A DNA stretch of 64,000 nt from Sphingomonas sp. GTDB taxonomy: Bacteria; Pseudomonadota; Alphaproteobacteria; Sphingomonadales; Sphingomonadaceae. Of the stretch, positions 1 to 8,700 are shown piece after piece (positions within the stretch are counted from its first letter, which is position 1; the number at the start of each line of letters is the position of its first letter). The position numbers and the translations under genes are program-made. The stretch spans positions 1-64,000 of the forward strand of contig JAFOMG010000005.1 of the NCBI GenBank assembly GCA_017418975.1, given 5' to 3'. A model generated the notes under the pieces. It did no database searches, was not told the origin of the DNA, and saw only the letters and a list, made by a program, of their open reading frames with translations.

Positions 1-1
1 C

Positions 2-799
2 GCGGACTATCAGGGCTCGATCATCGCGGTGGCGGATGCGAGCGGCACCGTGACGCGGGTGAACAGCTATGACGAATATGGCGTGCCGGGCACGGCCAAT
101 GGCGGGCGGTTCCAATATACCGGCCAGGCGTGGATCCCGGAACTGGGCATGTATTACTACAAGGCCCGCATCTATGCGCCCATGCTCGGGCGCTTCCTGC
201 AGACTGATCCCATCGGGTATCAGGATCAGGTCAACCTCTATGCTTATGTCGGGAATGATCCCATGAATCACTCTGATCCAAGTGGAGAGGCGACAGGTTC
301 GTTAATCCCAGGCGTTACACCACCTTTTCTAACCTGTAGTGGCAATTGCGGGAACTATTCGACTTCGCTTTTCGAGAAGCCCGGTAACGTTGATAATCCA
401 GCTGCGCAGCGTTCGGGCAATATTGGCCGCTCATCGGACGATCCTAAAACGGATGAAGAATTCCGGCGTCGCGTTCGCGAGATGATCCAGAAAATACAGA
501 ATTGCCCTGGGGCTGCCGCATCGGCGACCTGCAAGCACCTCTGGGACGAATATAGGGCGATGCTAAATTCCCCGCGTGGTCGCCTTATGAGGATAGAAGC
601 TTACGAGCGACATAAGTACTGGTTCAAGAAAGCGGGAGCAATAGCCACAGCCGTCGCCCTGCCGATGGTGAAACAGACCACGGGAGCAATAAAGGCCCTG
701 TGGGTAACGGTCGGCGGGGCTGGCGCTGCTGCAGCTTTGGACGATTTTATCGACTGGGGTTTGGTTGGTGGTGATGATCCATCGAAGGAAAAGAAATGA
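2..799 (+). CDS. RHS repeat protein, C-terminal end with variable tip (5' truncated by window edge)
   Basis: The reading frame is open at the left edge, so only the last 265 residues are seen. Residues 1-95 are the RHS-associated core: [15 protein letters not shown], then [16 protein letters not shown] and a DPSG end point. In RHS proteins this core closes the shell that encapsulates a C-terminal toxin, and what follows is variable. Here the tip is about 170 residues with a lower-GC stretch, four Cys (two as CSGNC), a basic helical middle and a Gly/Ala-rich hydrophobic segment near the end. I do not recognise the tip's activity. The stop overlaps the start of the next small membrane protein, as expected for a toxin and immunity pair. 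RHS identity is firm; the toxin role is inferred. Confidence 0.85.
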   Translation, partial: ADYQGSIIAVADASGTVTRVNSYDEYGVPGTANGGRFQYTGQAWIPELGMYYYKARIYAPMLGRFLQTDPIGYQDQVNLYAYVGNDPMNHSDPSGEATGSLIPGVTPPFLTCSGNCGNYSTSLFEKPGNVDNPAAQRSGNIGRSSDDPKTDEEFRRRVREMIQKIQNCPGAAASATCKHLWDEYRAMLNSPRGRLMRIEAYERHKYWFKKAGAIATAVALPMVKQTTGAIKALWVTVGGAGAAAALDDFIDWGLVGGDDPSKEKK

Positions 800-984
800 A
801 AAATGTATATTATCCCATTGTAATTGTAGCAGTATTAATGATAAATATTGTTATGTTGTTTAAATCTAGATATTACAATATGGGGGATTTATACAATCAT
901 GCAACATTCATATTTAGTACAGTTATTGATGTTGTCATAATCGTGCTTATATTAATAAAGTACTCTAAGAAGAGAATCGATTAA
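796..984 (+). CDS. Small AT-rich two-helix membrane protein, candidate RHS immunity protein
   Basis: A 62-residue protein whose ATG overlaps the stop of the RHS gene (ATGA), implying translational coupling. It has two hydrophobic segments: residues 5-21 ([17 protein letters not shown]) and about 38-54 ([17 protein letters not shown]), each followed by basic residues. The gene is strikingly AT-rich and uses many ATA and TTA codons, unlike the GC-rich genes around it, which suggests recent transfer. Genes directly downstream of RHS or other polymorphic toxin tips commonly encode the cognate immunity protein. A membrane immunity protein would fit a membrane-acting tip. I know of no named family, so the function is inferred from position. 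Confidence 0.6.
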   Translation: MKNVYYPIVIVAVLMINIVMLFKSRYYNMGDLYNHATFIFSTVIDVVIIVLILIKYSKKRID

Positions 985-1101
985 ATATTTGCCCGTAACC
1001 TTGAAGGTTTATGGTGTGGATGGCCACGGCGCGGGTTCGAGCAGGGGTGGCGTGGTCACCAGCCAGAAGCGGATGAACACGGCGTTCGCCTCGACCACGA
1101 G

Positions 1102-1345
1102 GAATATGGCTATGACCTCAGCGGCAACCGCATCTCGCTGAGGAAGCGCGACGGGCGGGAGTCCAGCTTCACCTTCGATACGCTGAACCGGATGACGGCG
1201 AAGATCGTGCCGACGGCGTGCGTGGCCGGTTATGCCTGCACCGACGTGCCGGCTGTGATGACGCGAGACGTCTGCAGCTACGACGCGCGAGGCCTGTAGA
1301 CGGCGGCGCGGTTCGACAGCGCGAGCGGTGCAGGCGTGGTGACAA
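1102..1345 (+). pseudogene. RHS repeat remnant
   Basis: In one frame from 1102 the DNA reads EYGYDLSGNRISL, DGRESSFTFDTLNRMTAK, VAGYACTD and then SYDARGL, followed by a TAG at 1297-1299. RHS similarity continues in frame past the stop (TAARFDSASGAG). These are the YD-repeat phrases of sphingomonad RHS proteins, here without a start codon and with an internal stop. It is probably a leftover cassette of the RHS locus produced by recombination of tips. It is too short to say whether it came from the same parent gene. Confidence 0.7.
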
Positions 1346-1903
1346 ATAAATTGATGAAATTAAATAATAATACTACGGTAAATTATCGAAAAATGAAACT
1401 TTGAAATCGTTCGGAGAATAATCATAAAAGAGTTTAAATGTGAATTTCGGAATTAGTATGTTGATATAATATATGCACTATTCTCACTTTGGAGCGAATT
1501 TTTGCTGTAAATATTGTGTTTTTAGCAAGTTTACACATCTGGATTGATCGTATGTGCTCACGGGTTGCTGCAAATCCTTCGCCTAGAGCCCAGGCCTGTA
1601 ATGCCCCCATCGAGAGCCTCCAAAGGGCGGCAAAGTAACAGCCCAGACGCCGCTCGATATTCTTAACAACGCCTTCAGTCTAAATAACATGCTGGATTTT
1701 GTCCGCATGTTGCAATAGTGTGTCTGCCTTGATCCGCGCTGCCTTGTGCAGGCGGGCGCTTGGTTCGAGCGGCAATGCGCTTGGTCAAGCCGGGGGCGGC
1801 CGGGATTAGTCCGGCAGGTCCCGTTGCAGAACCGCATTGCAGAGCTTGTTCAACTTTCAGAACCGGTGTCGCCGATTATAACGCATGCAGCCTGGGGAGT
1901 GGC
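1346..1903. other. AT-rich spacer, no gene recognised
   Basis: About 560 bases between the RHS remnant and the SARP-like gene. The part up to about 1560 is markedly AT-rich, with runs such as AAATTAAATAATAATACTAC. It looks like the debris of a lost RHS tip. From 1560 the composition returns to the local high GC. Open frames exist on both strands here but carry no recognisable motif. The promoter of the SARP-like gene should lie in the last 200 bases. Confidence 0.5.
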
Positions 1904-2761
1904 ATGGCCGAATTGGCGTTGCACCTGTTGGGCGCGAGGATCGCGCTCGACTCTGCTGGGACGGCGGTCATGCTGCCCAGCGTCGCCTGGTCGCTGATCG
2001 GCGCCGTATTGGCGGCGCCGCATCGGCGGATCGGGCGTAGCCAGCTCGCCGCGGCGCTGTGGCCCGATCAGGATGAGGAAGCGGCGCGGCGCTGCCTTGC
2101 CACGGCCTTGTGGCGATTGAAGCAGCGCCTCGGCCGGCTGAACCTGCTCCGCGTCGGCAAGGAGACGATCGCGCTCACCGAAGGCGGCGAAGTGTGGATC
2201 GATGCGATCGCGTTCGAGCGCGGCGTCGAGTCCGCGCTCGCGGATCCGGCGAAGCTGGACAATGCGGCCGAGCGCGATGCGCTGCGGCAGGCGCTGGGCC
2301 ATTATCGCGGCGATTTGCTCGAATCCAGCCCGGTCGATGCGGTCGCGATCGAGCGGGAGCGTTTGCGCGCGCTCTACCTCGATGCGGCGCTCGAGCTTGC
2401 GCGCGCGTGCAAGCGGCACGGCGAATGGCGCGTGGCGAGCGAGCTGGGCCGCGCGATCTGCGCGGTCGAGCCGCTGCGCGAGGATGCCCAGCGCCTGCTG
2501 ATGGAAGCGATGGTCGCGTGCGGCAATCGCGCCCAGGCGGTGCAGCATTACCGCAGTTTCGAACGGCTGCTCGCCGACGAGCTTTCGGTACGGCCGATGC
2601 GGGAGACTCGCGATCTGGCCGCGGCGATCGCGCGCGTATCGGCGGCTCCCGAGCCGGACGCGACGATCCGAGCGGAGGTGCCGTATCGCCAGACTCTGCT
2701 GATGGCGCGCCAGCAGCTGGCGGAAAGCCTGTCGCTGCTCGATCAGGCCCTCTCGCAATAG
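1904..2761 (+). CDS. SARP-like transcriptional activator (winged helix + BTAD)
   Basis: A 285-residue protein. Residues 1-100 fit an OmpR-type winged helix (RIGRSQLAAALWPDQ, AARRCLATALWRLKQRL, then a beta-hairpin ending GEVWIDAIAFE). Residues about 105-245 fit the bacterial transcriptional activator domain of the AfsR/SARP family (YRGDLLESSPVDA, LALELARACKRHGEW-like helices, VEPLREDAQRLLMEAM, ALQHYRSFERLLADEL-like end). The frame is open upstream, but ATG 1904 has a purine-rich site (GGGGAG) and begins where the domain does. It is followed by a strong terminator and then the unusual subtilase/phospholipase locus on the same strand. SARPs often control neighbouring clusters, so it may regulate that locus; this is inference. 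Confidence 0.8.
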   Translation: MAELALHLLGARIALDSAGTAVMLPSVAWSLIGAVLAAPHRRIGRSQLAAALWPDQDEEAARRCLATALWRLKQRLGRLNLLRVGKETIALTEGGEVWIDAIAFERGVESALADPAKLDNAAERDALRQALGHYRGDLLESSPVDAVAIERERLRALYLDAALELARACKRHGEWRVASELGRAICAVEPLREDAQRLLMEAMVACGNRAQAVQHYRSFERLLADELSVRPMRETRDLAAAIARVSAAPEPDATIRAEVPYRQTLLMARQQLAESLSLLDQALSQ

Positions 2762-2784
2762 ATTTCCCCCGATAGCCCTAGTGG

Positions 2785-2820
2785 ATTCCGCACGGCCTCC
2801 CCGGTGTGCGGAATTTTTTT
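2785..2820 (+). terminator. Rho-independent terminator after the SARP-like gene
   Basis: Perfect 9-bp stem ATTCCGCAC (2785-2793) with GTGCGGAAT (2806-2814), a 12-base loop and a T-run from 2814. It starts 24 bases after the stop codon and separates the regulator from the following locus. Confidence 0.85.
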
Positions 2821-2952
2821 CCGTTCTGTTTCAATCGATAAGGCCCGGTGTGAGGCAGTGGTGATGCACGCGTGATCGGCCCGTGATCGGCCGCTGTCAG
2901 GTTCCGCCTCAACAACAATCTGGGTTGCGACTCCAGTGCCTTGGAGGAGAGC

Positions 2953-3180
2953 TTGAATGAGGTGGATCGGTTGCGCGGCGACGCGCGTGCCAAGACGCTC
3001 GTCATCCGGTGTTGGTACGAGCGCGGCGACGACGACGCTGTCTGGCTGCGCGGTACCGTCCGCGATCTCTCGCGCGGCCGTGCGCTCGCTTTCGAGGGGC
3101 TCGAGTCGCTCCTGCTCAAGTTGCCGGCACTCATCGGCGACGGCGCGCCGCCGGCCCGTGCCGATGGATCACTTGAATGA
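2953..3180 (+). CDS. Small hypothetical protein, first gene of the subtilase/phospholipase locus
   Basis: A 75-residue protein starting at TTG 2953, chosen because a strong site GGAGGAG lies at 2943-2949. An ATG at 2957 is in another frame and gives a low-complexity Arg/Ser product, so it was rejected. The protein has a plausible compact fold: KTLVIRCWYERG, then VWLRGTVRDLSRGRALAFEGLESLLLKLPALI. No signal peptide or membrane segment is seen. I do not recognise the family. It lies 45 bases before the next gene on the same strand and is probably co-transcribed with it. Confidence 0.55.
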   Translation: MNEVDRLRGDARAKTLVIRCWYERGDDDAVWLRGTVRDLSRGRALAFEGLESLLLKLPALIGDGAPPARADGSLE

Positions 3181-3225
3181 TCGCCGCGCGGCTTTTCGTT
3201 CAGACCGCTTGTTGGGAGATGATCG

Positions 3226-4245
3226 ATGACGGACTATCCCCTGCTGCGCGCCAGCCTTGCGCCGCAATATGCGCAACTTCCCCCGGATCGCCTGAATGAC
3301 CTGGTGCGATCGATCTATGGCCCCAACGCCACGGCCGAGGATGTCGAGGGGCTGTTCGACGACATCGGCGGCGGCCTGCGCCGGGCCGCGGGCGCGGTGG
3401 GCAATTTCGCGCAAAAGGCTGCTCCGGTGCTGGCGCGCGCGCTGCCCAGCGTGGCGAGCGGCGCCACGGGCGGCGCCGCTTTCGGGCCCTGGGGCGCGCT
3501 GATCGGCGCCGGCGCCGGCCTGGCGAGCGGCCTGTTGTCGCAATCGGGGAACCGGACCGCGCGCGATATCGGCGGCGCCATCCACAATGTCGGAGGCCTG
3601 GTGTCGACGGTGCGTGGCGGCGGCGCCAACGGCGCGCTCGGATCGCTGGCCTCGGTCGCCAGCGGCGCGCTCGGGAGAACGCCTGCCGGCCGGGCGGCGC
3701 TCAGCGGAATACAGGGTTCGCAGCGCGCGCCCTCGGGTGGCGCGGCGAACATGCTCGCCGGGCTTCTGGCCCGTCCCGAGCTGGCGCAATCGCTGATGTC
3801 CTCGCTGATGGGCGGCGCGGGGCGGCAGAATGTCTCGATCAGCGGCCAGCAGGTGCCGGTGAGCCAGATGCTGTCGACGCTCAGCAACGTTGCCGGGCGC
3901 GCCGCGCACGAGGCCGCCGAGGCGGAAGGGTCCGCCGAGGACACGCCCGAATATGCAAGCGCGATGGCGGAGGCCTTCGGCATCGATCCGGAGGATTCGG
4001 AAGGGCGGAGCGACGCGCTGCTGGCGCTGCTCGCGCTCACCCCGTCGATCTGGATGAATCGGCCGGCGCCGGTGAGCGTCCAGGTCAATCCCGCCGATCC
4101 CTATTTCCCCGCGGGCGAGAGCGCATGGGCCGAATGGGAAGGCGAGGCCCTGTTCGACGAGGATTGGAGCGAGGACTGGGGCGAGGATTGGGGCGGCGAG
4201 GACTATGCCGAGAGCGATGAATCCGTGGAGTATGTAGGTGTTTGA
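3226..4245 (+). CDS. Gly/Ala-rich protein with acidic-aromatic C-terminal tail, unknown function
   Basis: A 339-residue protein without a signal peptide. Residues 45-130 are Gly/Ala-rich with glycine-zipper-like stretches (GPWGALIGAGAGLASGLL), which could insert in or lie on membranes. The middle is Ala/Ser-rich helical (LARPELAQSLMSSLMGG). The end is highly acidic with repeated aromatic residues: DEDWSEDWGEDWGGEDY. A matching EDYGEDYG motif opens the protein at 4723, two genes on. The last codons overlap the next gene by 8 bases. I do not recognise the family. The shared acidic motif suggests that these proteins interact or descend from a common module. Confidence 0.65.
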   Translation: MTDYPLLRASLAPQYAQLPPDRLNDLVRSIYGPNATAEDVEGLFDDIGGGLRRAAGAVGNFAQKAAPVLARALPSVASGATGGAAFGPWGALIGAGAGLASGLLSQSGNRTARDIGGAIHNVGGLVSTVRGGGANGALGSLASVASGALGRTPAGRAALSGIQGSQRAPSGGAANMLAGLLARPELAQSLMSSLMGGAGRQNVSISGQQVPVSQMLSTLSNVAGRAAHEAAEAEGSAEDTPEYASAMAEAFGIDPEDSEGRSDALLALLALTPSIWMNRPAPVSVQVNPADPYFPAGESAWAEWEGEALFDEDWSEDWGEDWGGEDYAESDESVEYVGV

Positions 4246-4690
4246 CGCCGCTGCCCGCGCTGCCGCCGGCCCCGGGCTCGATCCCGCGGCGATGATGCAG
4301 GAGTTCGCGGCCGGCGATCCGCGCATGGCCGCGCTGATGGAGCTGATGCAGGCGCAGCGCGCCGAGCCGAGCAACGATGTCGAGGCTCCGGACGAGCGCG
4401 ACGAGCTGATCGCGGAGCTGAGCGCGCGGCTCGACGCGGCCGAGGCGCGCCTGACCAAGATGACGCGGATCGCCCGGCAGCTGCACGAGGCCGGCCGCGC
4501 CGGGGCGCAGCGGCTGAGCCGGCTCGCCGCGGCGCTCGGCGCCTGCGGCCTGTGCTGGGGCGACGATCCCGGCTGCCTTGGCTGCCATGGTCGCGGCCGG
4601 CCCGGCATGGTCCGGCCGGACGCGCAGATCCGCGCCGAGCTGTTCGGGGCGCCGTCGCCGGCGCGCGAACCCGCGATGCACGCGCACTGA
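4238..4690 (+). CDS. Coiled-coil protein with CxxC..CxxC zinc knuckle, unknown function
   Basis: A 150-residue protein starting at GTG 4238 with GGAG at 4227-4230, overlapping the preceding gene by 8 bases. Residues about 50-95 form a charged heptad-like helix (ERDELIAELSARLDAAEARL). A short cysteine cluster follows: CGLCWGDDPGCLGCHGRG. It has two CxxC pairs with the CxGxG spacing seen in DnaJ-type zinc fingers, so it probably binds one zinc. No export signal is visible. The function is unknown. Its position inside the operon suggests a structural or chaperone-like role for the locus. Confidence 0.6.
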   Translation: MFDAAARAAAGPGLDPAAMMQEFAAGDPRMAALMELMQAQRAEPSNDVEAPDERDELIAELSARLDAAEARLTKMTRIARQLHEAGRAGAQRLSRLAAALGACGLCWGDDPGCLGCHGRGRPGMVRPDAQIRAELFGAPSPAREPAMHAH

Positions 4691-4722
4691 CTCGTTCAAC
4701 AGTTGATGACAGGAGGAACGTG

Positions 4723-5301
4723 ATGTTGGGAACCGCCTTTGAGAGCGATTTCGAAGGGCTCGTGGAGAGCGATTTCGAGTTCGACACCGAGGATTACGGC
4801 GAGGACTATGGCGAGGCGTTCGACGAGGCCGCGCGTCCCAGGTTCGGCGCACGGCCTGGCCGGAGCGGCCGGCCGGGGATCAAGCTCCCGCCGCGCGGCA
4901 ATGCGGTGCCGCGTGCCGTCCCCGGCGGCTTCGCGACCAAGGCCGAACTGGCGGCGACCGCCAAACGGCTCGACGACCGCATCCACACGACTTCCGCGGC
5001 GCTGAAGGCCGTCGACACGCGCGCCCGCGCCGCCGAGCGCGAGATCGGATCGATGGGGCAGGCGCTGCGCAAGGAGATCGCGCTGCGCAAGAAGGAAACC
5101 GCCGAACTGAAGAAGGGCCTCGACGAGTCGCGCCAGATCGCGATGATCCTGCCGCTGATCGGCGGCGGGAACGACAAATTCTCCAAGATGCTGCCGGTCC
5201 TTCTCTATGGCGGCGCGCTTGGCGGCTCGTCGACATCGGCGAGCGACGGCAACAACGGCGTGATGACGACGATGATGATGGCCATCGCGCTTTCGGCCTG
5301 A
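4723..5301 (+). CDS. Acidic-aromatic N-terminus plus coiled coil, unknown function
   Basis: A 192-residue protein starting at ATG 4723 behind AGGAGG (4711-4716). Residues 1-30 are acidic and aromatic (ESDFEFDTEDYGEDYGEAFD), echoing the tail of the protein at 3226. Residues 35-60 are basic and Pro/Gly-rich. Residues about 65-130 make a long charged coiled coil (KAVDTRARAAEREIGSMGQ, KKETAELKKGLDESR). The last 60 residues are hydrophobic and Gly/Ser/Met-rich (ILPLIGGG, MLPVLLYGGALGG, MTTMMMAIALSA). No signal peptide is present. I do not recognise the family; a structural or scaffold role is a guess. Confidence 0.6.
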   Translation: MLGTAFESDFEGLVESDFEFDTEDYGEDYGEAFDEAARPRFGARPGRSGRPGIKLPPRGNAVPRAVPGGFATKAELAATAKRLDDRIHTTSAALKAVDTRARAAEREIGSMGQALRKEIALRKKETAELKKGLDESRQIAMILPLIGGGNDKFSKMLPVLLYGGALGGSSTSASDGNNGVMTTMMMAIALSA

Positions 5302-5332
5302 CCGGGCTGCTGTCACCGAAAGGAATGCGAGC

Positions 5333-5767
5333 ATGTTTGACCAACAGCTGAACAGCCTCGTGCTCGGGCGCGCGGCGGGAAGCTCCTTCGGCCTGTCCTC
5401 CACGGATCTCGGCCGGCTGAGCATCATCGCCTACATGGCCGGCAATCCCTTGCTCGCGATCATCGCGGCGCGCTCCATGGCGGACAAGCCGTCCGACGAA
5501 TGCGCGGAAGGCGATGACCTGGGCGAAGTGGAGGATGCGGTCGAGGCGGCGCAATCGGCGGCCGAGGACGCGGAGGCGGCCAAGGGCGGCGCCGAAGAGG
5601 CACGCAAGGGGGCCGAAGCCGCGGCGCAGGAGGCAAGAATTGCCGCCGACGCCGCCGGAAAATCGGCCGCCGCCGCCCAGCAGGCCGCCGACGAAGCGAG
5701 CAAGGCCGCCGCCCAGGCGCGGGAACCCGCGAAAGCGGGCGCCATCGCGCCGCCGCTCAAGAAGTAG
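5333..5767 (+). CDS. Ala-rich coiled-coil protein, unknown function
   Basis: A 144-residue protein with AAAGGA just upstream of ATG 5333. Residues 20-50 are hydrophobic (LGRLSIIAYMAGNPLLAII), enough for one membrane-associated helix. Residues 60-130 are almost only Ala, Glu and Lys in a heptad-like pattern (EVEDAVEAAQSAAEDAEAA), giving a long helix. The design of a hydrophobic part plus a helical rod resembles its upstream neighbour in reverse order. It ends 24 bases before the subtilase gene. The function is unknown, but consistent position and strand tie it to the operon. Confidence 0.6.
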   Translation: MFDQQLNSLVLGRAAGSSFGLSSTDLGRLSIIAYMAGNPLLAIIAARSMADKPSDECAEGDDLGEVEDAVEAAQSAAEDAEAAKGGAEEARKGAEAAAQEARIAADAAGKSAAAAQQAADEASKAAAQAREPAKAGAIAPPLKK

Positions 5768-5791
5768 CGGCGGCCGGCCAGGGGGTGAACC

Positions 5792-8700
5792 ATGGATCCC
5801 GGGCTGCAGGAACTGATCGCGGCGGGCGGTTCGGACGAAGAGGTCGCCGTCATCGTCCGCCTGCATCCCGGGTGCTCCCCGCCGCCCGGCCTGCGCCTGG
5901 TCGCGCGCTTCGGCGACGTCGCGACCGGACGGGCGGCGCGCGGCGCGCTGGCCGCGATCCATGACCACGCATCGGTCGCCAGCCTCAAGGCACCTCGCAT
6001 CTATGCCGGCGAGGCCGAGGCGATCGCCCCTGTGCGCAACCCCTTTGCCGACCGTCCGCCGCCCGGTGAGCCCGGCCTGAGCGAGGCCGATCCCGCGCCC
6101 GTGGACAGCGACGAGCGCCGCCCGGCGGGGCTCGCGGAGACGGGCAGGGGCGTCGTTGTCGCGGTGATCGACTGGGGGATCGACTTCGCGCATCCCGACT
6201 TTCGCAATGCCGATGGCAGCTCGCGCCTGATCGCCCTGTGGGACCAGCGCGCGGACGGCGTCCCGGCGCCCTATGGCTATGGTCGCATCCATCGCCGGGG
6301 CGAGATCGACCACGCGCTACGCGGCGACGATCCCTTCGCGGCCCTGAACTATCGCCCGTCCGAATCGCCACAGCCTTCGCACGGCACGCATGTGCTTGGA
6401 ATCGCGGCGGGAAACGGGCGGGCGGGCGGTCCACAGGGCATCGCGCCCGAGGCGGATCTGATCTTCGTCCATCTCGGCCCCGGCCTGGGCGATCTCGGCA
6501 ATTCGGTGGACCTGCTCGAGGCGATCGACTTTGTCGTCCGCGCGGCCGGGGGGCGCCCGATCGCGCTCAACATGAGCATCGGCCGCCATGCCGGGCCGCA
6601 CGATGGCAGCTTGCTCGTCGAGCGCGCGATCGACTGGCTGATTGCCAACCGCCCCGGCACCGTGGTCGTGCAGAGCACGGGCAATTATTACGCGCGCAAT
6701 GTCCATATGGAGGGGCGGCTGCGCGAAGGGCGCAGCGAGCGCCTGCCGTTCGAGCTGCCGCGCAGCGACGCGCATCCGGCGACGGTGGAGGTCTGGTACA
6801 AGGGGATCGACCGGTTCGTCGCGCGGGCCGTCGCTCCCGATGGCGGCGCGGCAATGGCCGAGCTCGGCGCCAATGCGGTGGTGCGCGACGCGGCCGGGGC
6901 GGAGCTGGCGCGACTCTATCACCGCGCCGCCGATCCCAACAACGGCGACAATCTGGTCGCGCTGGTCCTGCGCCCGCTGGCGCCGGCGGGGCGCTGGGCG
7001 ATCGAGATCACGGGACGGGATGTGGCTGACGGCCGCTGGCACGCGTGGATCGAGCGCAATGCCGGCTGCCCGGCATGCCAGGCGGTGTTCGCGCCTGGGC
7101 TGGCGTCGCCGCTGGCGACGACGGGCAGCATCTGCAACGCGATGCGCACGATCGCGGTGGGCGCCTATGACGCGCATGATCCCGATCAGCCGATGGCGCG
7201 CTTCTCCAGCACCGGGCCGACGCGCGACGGGCGCCGCAAGCCGCTGGTGGTCGCGCCCGGCGTGCGGGTCCTGTCGGTGCGGTCGCGGCAATCGGCGGGG
7301 GAGCCGGCGGGCTATGTCCGGATGAGCGGCACGAGCATGGCCGCGCCGCATGTTACCGGCACGGTCGCGCTGATGCTCCAGGCTTCGGGGCCGCAACCGG
7401 TCGCGGCGATCCGCAACGCGTTGTTCGCTTCCCTGGCGCCGCCATCGCCGGCGGGCGCCGATCAGGTCGAGCGCTGGGGCTATGGCATCCTCGACGTCGC
7501 GGCGGCCGTCGCCGCGGCACGGCAATTGCGCGGCACCGCGCGCCCGGCCCGGGCATCCGGCGAAACACAGGAGGTGGCGGCCATGGAACGCGACGAACTC
7601 GAGGCAGCGGAAACGGTCGCCATCGGCCCGCCGGTGACGGACGACGAGCGCCGCTGGACCAAGGGCCGGCGCCACAGCCAGCCGACTCCCGAGCAGCGCA
7701 TCCTGTCGCAGTTCAGCGAAGCCGAGCTGCGCGAGATGCTGGGCTTGACTCCGGAGCCGCCGATCGCCGTCTCGCAGCGCGAGGGGAGCGAGGCCGATGC
7801 CCCAGCCCCCGACCCGGTAGCGGCGCTCGATCCGGCGCCGGCCCCGGAACCGTCCGTGCCCGATCCCGCAGCCGCGATCGAGCCGCTGCCGGGCTTCGAA
7901 CCCGCCCCCGAGCCGCCGGCCGCCCCGGCAGCGCCACCCGTTGCCCCGGTCGACCCCAAGGCGCTGCTCAACGTCGCGGTCAATCCGCAGGCGCCCTCGA
8001 CGCAGATCGTCGGCTTCCCGGGCGCGCGCCTCGCGGCGCCGCTGCTCGCGGGCGACATCATCCTGCGCGGAACGCATCGGCGCCGCGCGAAGATCGTGTC
8101 CCGCCCCGGCATGCGCCGCGCGCAAGGCATCCAGCAGCGGAGCGGCCGGCCGCGCGAAGGCGGCTTCTATGCCGAGGTGATCGGCGAGGACGGCTTCGAG
8201 CGGATCGCCGGCCCCGACGGGCTGCTGCTGCCCGACGTGCTGATCATCCGCTCGCGCGACGGGGCCGGCCTTGGCGAGAGCGATCCGCCCATGGTGCCGC
8301 GGCCGACCATTCGCCAGGGCTCGCGCGGCCCCGCCGTCACCGAGGCGCAGACTCGCCTCAATACCGTGCATGCCGCGCGGCTCGCCGGGGGCGAGGCGGG
8401 GCTCGACCGTTGCCCGCTGACCGTCGACGGCGCGTTCGGAGCCAATACGCGCGCGGCGACGCTGGCCTTTCAGCGGACAGCCTTTCCGGGCCAGCCTAAC
8501 GAATGGGACGGCGTCATCGGCCCGCGCACCTGGGCGGAACTGATTGCGGCGAGCGGCGGCGGCGTCTCGCAGATCACCTTGCCGACACGTTGTCCCGGGC
8601 TGCCGCTCGAGCAGCAGATCGACAATTTCGATTTCGGCTCGGCCGAGATATTGCCGCGTCATCAGCCGCAGATCATCGGCATCGCCCGCTGCATCATGGA

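Noticed and set aside
1583..1837. Antisense 84-codon frame near the RHS remnant
   Set aside because: No motif, no ribosome site, and it spans the composition change at about 1560-1600.
2957..3229. ATG-started frame in place of the small gene at 2953
   Set aside because: The product is Arg/Ser low complexity, typical of a wrong frame; the TTG frame has a protein-like pattern and the same ribosome site.
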